A stretch of DNA of 64,000 bases, taken from the NCBI RefSeq assembly GCF_900105325.1, contig NZ_FNSU01000003.1, forward strand, positions 1,178,001 to 1,242,000, in the 5' to 3' direction. This DNA is from Pseudomonas marginalis (GTDB lineage Bacteria > Pseudomonadota > Gammaproteobacteria > Pseudomonadales > Pseudomonadaceae). Positions 61,652 to 64,000 of the stretch are shown one piece after another. The notes below the pieces were generated by a model. That model saw nothing but the letters and a program-made list of their open reading frames with translations. It had not been told where the DNA came from and made no database searches. Made by a program: the position numbers and the translations under genes. Numbering within the stretch: position 1 is the stretch's first letter; every line of letters starts with the position of its first letter.

Positions 61652-62239
61652 TTACTTACCTGCTCTCAAGCCACGAATACGAGTTTGAACACGCTTCTCA
61701 AACTCAGCCTGTTGTTTGGCTGCATCTTCCAATGCTAGAGCCCTGCGTGCTGCATCTTCCTCAACCTTGAGGGCTTTGGCTTCTTGTTCAAAGACAAGGT
61801 TGTTATGTGCGTCAATGCTTGCTTCATACGTGGCTGTAACTTCTGCAGTAAGTTTTGAGATTTCATCACACTGATACTCAACACCCTCAATACGAACATA
61901 ATTTCCTTTGTCGTCTCTGGTTGGTGCCTCTGGCTTCTTTACATAAAGCATTGCAGCACCTGTGCTAGTAACCTCCGGGGTTAGAGTGTTAGACAGGAAC
62001 ATTGTGTAACCTTCTGCTAGCTTGGCTTGCAGTACACCCATAGCAACAATCAAACTACGCTCCGTAATTTGCTCTACAGCACCGTGAAAGTGCTTACGTG
62101 GATACTGGCCGTTGTCATTCGGCTTTGCATCGTAGTCGTAGTCATTACCAGAGAAGCGGCCTTTGTAGGCCAATGTTTCCCATTCGATAAGTTGGACTAG
62201 TTCTGCTTTGTCTGCTTTCTTGATTTGTAGCTGTGTCAT
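61652..62239 (-). CDS. Phage protein of unknown function, 195 residues
   Basis: Start at 62239 has AAGGAAAAG upstream. An alpha/beta N-terminal part (LIEWETLAYKGRFSGNDYDYDAKPNDNGQYP) is followed by a long Ala/Glu-rich coiled coil (FEQEAKALKVEEDAARRALALEDAAKQQAEFEKR). It may be a structural or scaffold protein. The motif TGGGCTGTGTACGTTT lies 26 bases before the start. Confidence 0.6.
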   Translation of the reverse strand: MTQLQIKKADKAELVQLIEWETLAYKGRFSGNDYDYDAKPNDNGQYPRKHFHGAVEQITERSLIVAMGVLQAKLAEGYTMFLSNTLTPEVTSTGAAMLYVKKPEAPTRDDKGNYVRIEGVEYQCDEISKLTAEVTATYEASIDAHNNLVFEQEAKALKVEEDAARRALALEDAAKQQAEFEKRVQTRIRGLRAGK

Positions 62240-62279
62240 AATTTCTTTTCCTTGTATGAATATATTGGGCTGTGTACGT

Positions 62280-62501
62280 TTAAAACGGGATGTTCTGGCT
62301 GTGGCAGAGTTCTTGGTAATCAAGCAACTTGTCATCCTCATTATCGTCGGGATAACGGTTGTCACGAATAAATAGCATTGCGTTATGTCCCACACCACCA
62401 TCGCTATCGAGGCTGGCTAGGAAGTCTGTACGCCACTGCTTATCGGACAGAGTTGTTAGTGTTCCAATGTCGATTTGTGTTTCTAGGCTAGTCATTGTCA
62501 T
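62280..62501 (-). CDS. Small phage protein, 73 residues
   Basis: Start at 62501 has GAGGG 6 bases upstream and overlaps nothing. The chain is acidic (SLETQIDIGTLTTLSDKQWRTDFL, RDNRYPDDNEDDKLLDY). Function unknown. Confidence 0.55.
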   Translation of the reverse strand: MTMTSLETQIDIGTLTTLSDKQWRTDFLASLDSDGGVGHNAMLFIRDNRYPDDNEDDKLLDYQELCHSQNIPF

Positions 62502-62511
62502 TTCAAAACCC

Positions 62512-62604
62512 TCAGTCAAATTTGCGACTGGCGACAACACCAACTAGAAAGCCGATTGCACAGAACGCAAAGCAGAGAGCAGCTACTGTGATTGGATCAA
62601 ACAT
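62512..62604 (-). CDS. Very small membrane protein, 30 residues
   Basis: The frame reads MFDPITVAALCFAFCAIGFL and ends VASRKFD, one TM span. Its ATG lies inside the last codons of the upstream zinc-finger gene, and the stop is 10 bases before the next start. The overlap pattern supports translation. Function unknown. Confidence 0.5.
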   Translation of the reverse strand: MFDPITVAALCFAFCAIGFLVGVVASRKFD

Positions 62605-62923
62605 TCTTCATTTCCTTTTTCTTTAGGAGTGTGTACAGGATGGATTGTTTACGTGCTGCAAACTCTTCTGGGGTTTCAAGCCAGAGTGTGGCGAGTGCAC
62701 CCATCTTTTCTGTATCAGTGAGTTTGTTGATCATGTTCAACATGTGTTCAGATGCAGCTTCAACAAAGTCAGCTACTGTAGTTGGTGTGGAGTGTTCGAC
62801 AATGAACGTCTTAGCTCTCAGCTTCCTCATGCGGCATGCTGTAGAGCAGTGAACGTGGTTAGAGCGGGAAGCTAGAAAGCCTCGTTGACATACAATGCAT
62901 GTCTTTCTTGTTGGCGTTGCCAT
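62597..62923 (-). CDS. Zinc-finger-like phage protein, 108 residues
   Basis: The N-terminus KTCIVCQRGFLASRSNHVHCSTACRMRKLR has a C-x2-C ... H-x-H-C-x3-C pattern, likely a treble-clef zinc finger. A helical C-terminus follows. It is the first gene of the leftward tail module after a terminator at 63009-63027. A TGGGCTGT motif lies 34 bases before the start. Confidence 0.65.
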   Translation of the reverse strand: MATPTRKTCIVCQRGFLASRSNHVHCSTACRMRKLRAKTFIVEHSTPTTVADFVEAASEHMLNMINKLTDTEKMGALATLWLETPEEFAARKQSILYTLLKKKEMKNV

Positions 62924-63008
62924 AGTGATCGTTTTCCTTGTACTTGAGTTGTGTATCTGGGCTGTTATGTTGTTACGTTAGTTGTGACGTTATTTCTCAC
63001 GGGCACAG

Positions 63009-63027
63009 AAAAAGAGGCTTTCGCCTC
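63009..63027 (-). terminator. Strong intrinsic terminator with GAAA tetraloop
   Basis: On the minus strand GAGGC, GAAA loop, GCCTC, then five T. It ends leftward transcription from the promoter at 63663-63690 before the tail module. Confidence 0.85.
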
Positions 63028-63656
63028 AGTCGCTGTTCAAGCAAGGAATATTGTGTGATTGGCTACCGAGCGTGGCTCAAGGTAGAACATCAGAAATAGA
63101 AGCAGTAACCGCACCACACTGCAAAGTGGTTCTTTCATCAACAGAGGCCAAAGCTAAGCGTGATGACGTGCGTTCAAGTAATCGCCAGCAACTTGATGGT
63201 ACTGTTCCGGGCATGAGAACCCTGCGGGAGAAACACCGAACGGTGAATTTGTATAATTAATTGTGAGTGGTCGCCAGCAACCCACGGTACTGCAACAAGC
63301 TGTAAGGCTTTGCGATACTCCGTAGAGAGTAGTTTTAGAATGTGTGACAGTGTTGAGCAGCTACTGTCAGAACTTTGGAGGGCGTAGGGATCAAGGGGAT
63401 GATCACGCTACAGTTGCTCACATGGCATCTAAAGCAGGAGTGAGGCCGCTACAGATGATTCTTGGAATGGGGCCAGTTATCTAACCAAACTGGAAAAGGG
63501 TGTTGTCTCAAAGGAGGATCAACAACACATCAGGGTAACGACTCCCGACTTAGAATTTTGGTTCTCATGGTTAGTTGTGAGGCCGTACATGAGGAAGCAG
63601 GAAGAACACGTGTGGAAAGTTGTAAGAACCACACATCTCTTTCTTCCCTAGCTCGT
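63009..63656 (-). ncRNA. Candidate large structured phage RNA, about 640 nt
   Basis: A near-consensus promoter and an intrinsic terminator enclose this stretch on the minus strand. No frame has both a ribosome site and protein character. Stem-loops in the transcript include GTGTGG/CCACAC, TGTTGT/ACAACA, CCAGTT/AACTGG, TGACAGT/ACTGTCA, GTAG..GATCA/TGATC..CTAC, CACC-GTTC-GGTG, ACCAC/GTGGT and CTACC..GAGC/GCTC..GGTAG. CAGTACC followed by GTTGCTGGCGA occurs twice (near 63185-63205 and 63272-63291, plus-strand numbering). Size and setting resemble the large phage RNA classes ROOL and GOLLD; homology is not established. Confidence 0.6.
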
Positions 63657-63662
63657 ACTGTT

Positions 63663-63690
63663 AGTATAACACGGATGTTACAACTGTCAA
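63663..63690 (-). promoter_or_regulatory. Near-consensus sigma-70 promoter, leftward
   Basis: TTGACA and TATACT are separated by 16 bases on the minus strand. Transcription would start near 63656 and read into the structured region. Confidence 0.75.
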
Positions 63691-63784
63691 TAGCGGCGTC
63701 ACAATTTTTGTGATATTTTTGTATTTATTTTATTTCACATGTCAATTGTCATGGATTTTCTGTTGATGGGCACTACACCCCACA

Positions 63785-64000
63785 TCAGAACAAATCACAA
63801 GATTGAACGCCAGTATCACGACAAACCCTGTCCACCTCTACAGAGCCCCACTTGCTGACAAGTGCTTTAAGCTCGTTCTGAGAACGTAGGAGCCGCGTTA
63901 CAGCCCCAAGCTTACGAGAGTGTAGGATTTGCCCCACACAGTGCTGTACACGATCTGAGAGAGCTTGTGAAAGGCTGCCCTGCATAACTCCAATAACACC
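63785..64000 (-). CDS. Unknown phage protein, probably continuing past the window end
   Basis: The frame is open from the window edge to a stop at 63785 and includes an ATG at 63985 with GGAG close by. The sequence (SQALSDRVQHCVGQILHSRKLGAVTRLLRSQNELKALVSKWG) is helical and basic. Whether it starts at 63985 or upstream outside the window cannot be told. Confidence 0.4.
   Translation of the reverse strand, partial: GVIGVMQGSLSQALSDRVQHCVGQILHSRKLGAVTRLLRSQNELKALVSKWGSVEVDRVCRDTGVQSCDLF

Larger units (their letters stand above)
48045..64000. mobile_element. Phage-derived element (prophage or island), right end outside window
   Basis: From about 48045 to the window end the DNA is AT-richer than the chromosome and the gene content is phage-like: serine recombinase, ParA-like ATPase, tape measure, baseplate plug and spike, and many small overlapping genes on the minus strand. 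It begins inside an alpha/beta hydrolase gene. No capsid or packaging genes are seen in this part; they may lie beyond the window. The attachment core cannot be defined without the right end. Confidence 0.82.

Noticed and set aside
56017..62923. Tailocin (phage-tail bacteriocin) cluster
   Set aside because: No sheath, tube or lysis genes are seen, the location is not the usual tailocin locus, and recombinase and ParA genes point to a phage element that continues past the window.
63040..63300. Phage tRNA genes in the structured region
   Set aside because: I found no clover-leaf with a GTTC-type T-loop and matching acceptor stem on either strand.

Overview
The window is a GC-rich chromosome segment of a Pseudomonas of the fluorescens group. 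The support is a close PvdQ homologue preceded by a PvdS-type iron-starvation promoter, typical Pseudomonas REP and MITE-like palindromes, a BaeSR-type two-component pair beside an RND pump, and GC-rich codon use. Two visibly AT-richer foreign blocks break up this backbone.

Layout. 1-2339: the end of a TonB-dependent receptor, then a secreted M19 dipeptidase. 2498-5821: a lone 1107-residue SMEK-domain STAND-like P-loop protein, a likely anti-phage gene. 5843-13742: a tripartite RND efflux pump divergent from a BaeS/BaeR-like sensor and regulator. 13790-15853: trehalose synthase. 15983-16469: a tandem array of 131-bp palindromic repeats. 16487-20628: 4-hydroxyproline catabolism (AraC regulator, epimerase, deaminase, D-amino-acid dehydrogenase). 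20698-21257: REP pairs. 21396-24486: a GlxA-type regulator, a LysE exporter and several small membrane or lipoproteins.

24812-30904: a decayed prophage at the 3' end of tRNA-Cys, bounded by a 52-bp direct repeat. It keeps an endolysin and a spanin-like gene, a LexA-like box, a nonsense-interrupted acyltransferase, a frameshifted tail protein, and fragments of replication and integrase genes. 31117-34219: pvdQ with its PvdS promoter and a Fur-fold-like regulator. 34400-38812: an SsuABC-like ABC transporter with an acyl-CoA-dehydrogenase-like enzyme and an AhpD-like protein, probably for sulfur-source use. 38914-41839: AraC, LysR and aldo/keto reductase genes. 41917-43566: a perfect hrp box in front of an RTX-like M91 metallopeptidase, a probable type III effector. 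43756-47262: a chemoreceptor and small housekeeping genes.

47307-64000: an alpha/beta hydrolase gene is cut at about 48044 by a second, AT-richer phage-derived element that runs off the window. Its left edge carries accessory genes, among them a possible HEPN-like and membrane-coiled-coil pair. A serine recombinase, a 1.1-kb gene-poor region with an array of mini-hairpins, a ParA-like ATPase and a small Cas2-like protein follow. A leftward contractile-tail module comes next (zinc-finger-like protein, baseplate plug, tape measure, gp138/gpV spike). To its right, a near-consensus promoter (63663-63690) and an intrinsic terminator with a GAAA loop (63009-63027) enclose about 640 nt with no credible ORF but many stem-loops. 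This is a candidate large structured phage RNA and the most interesting unexplained feature here.
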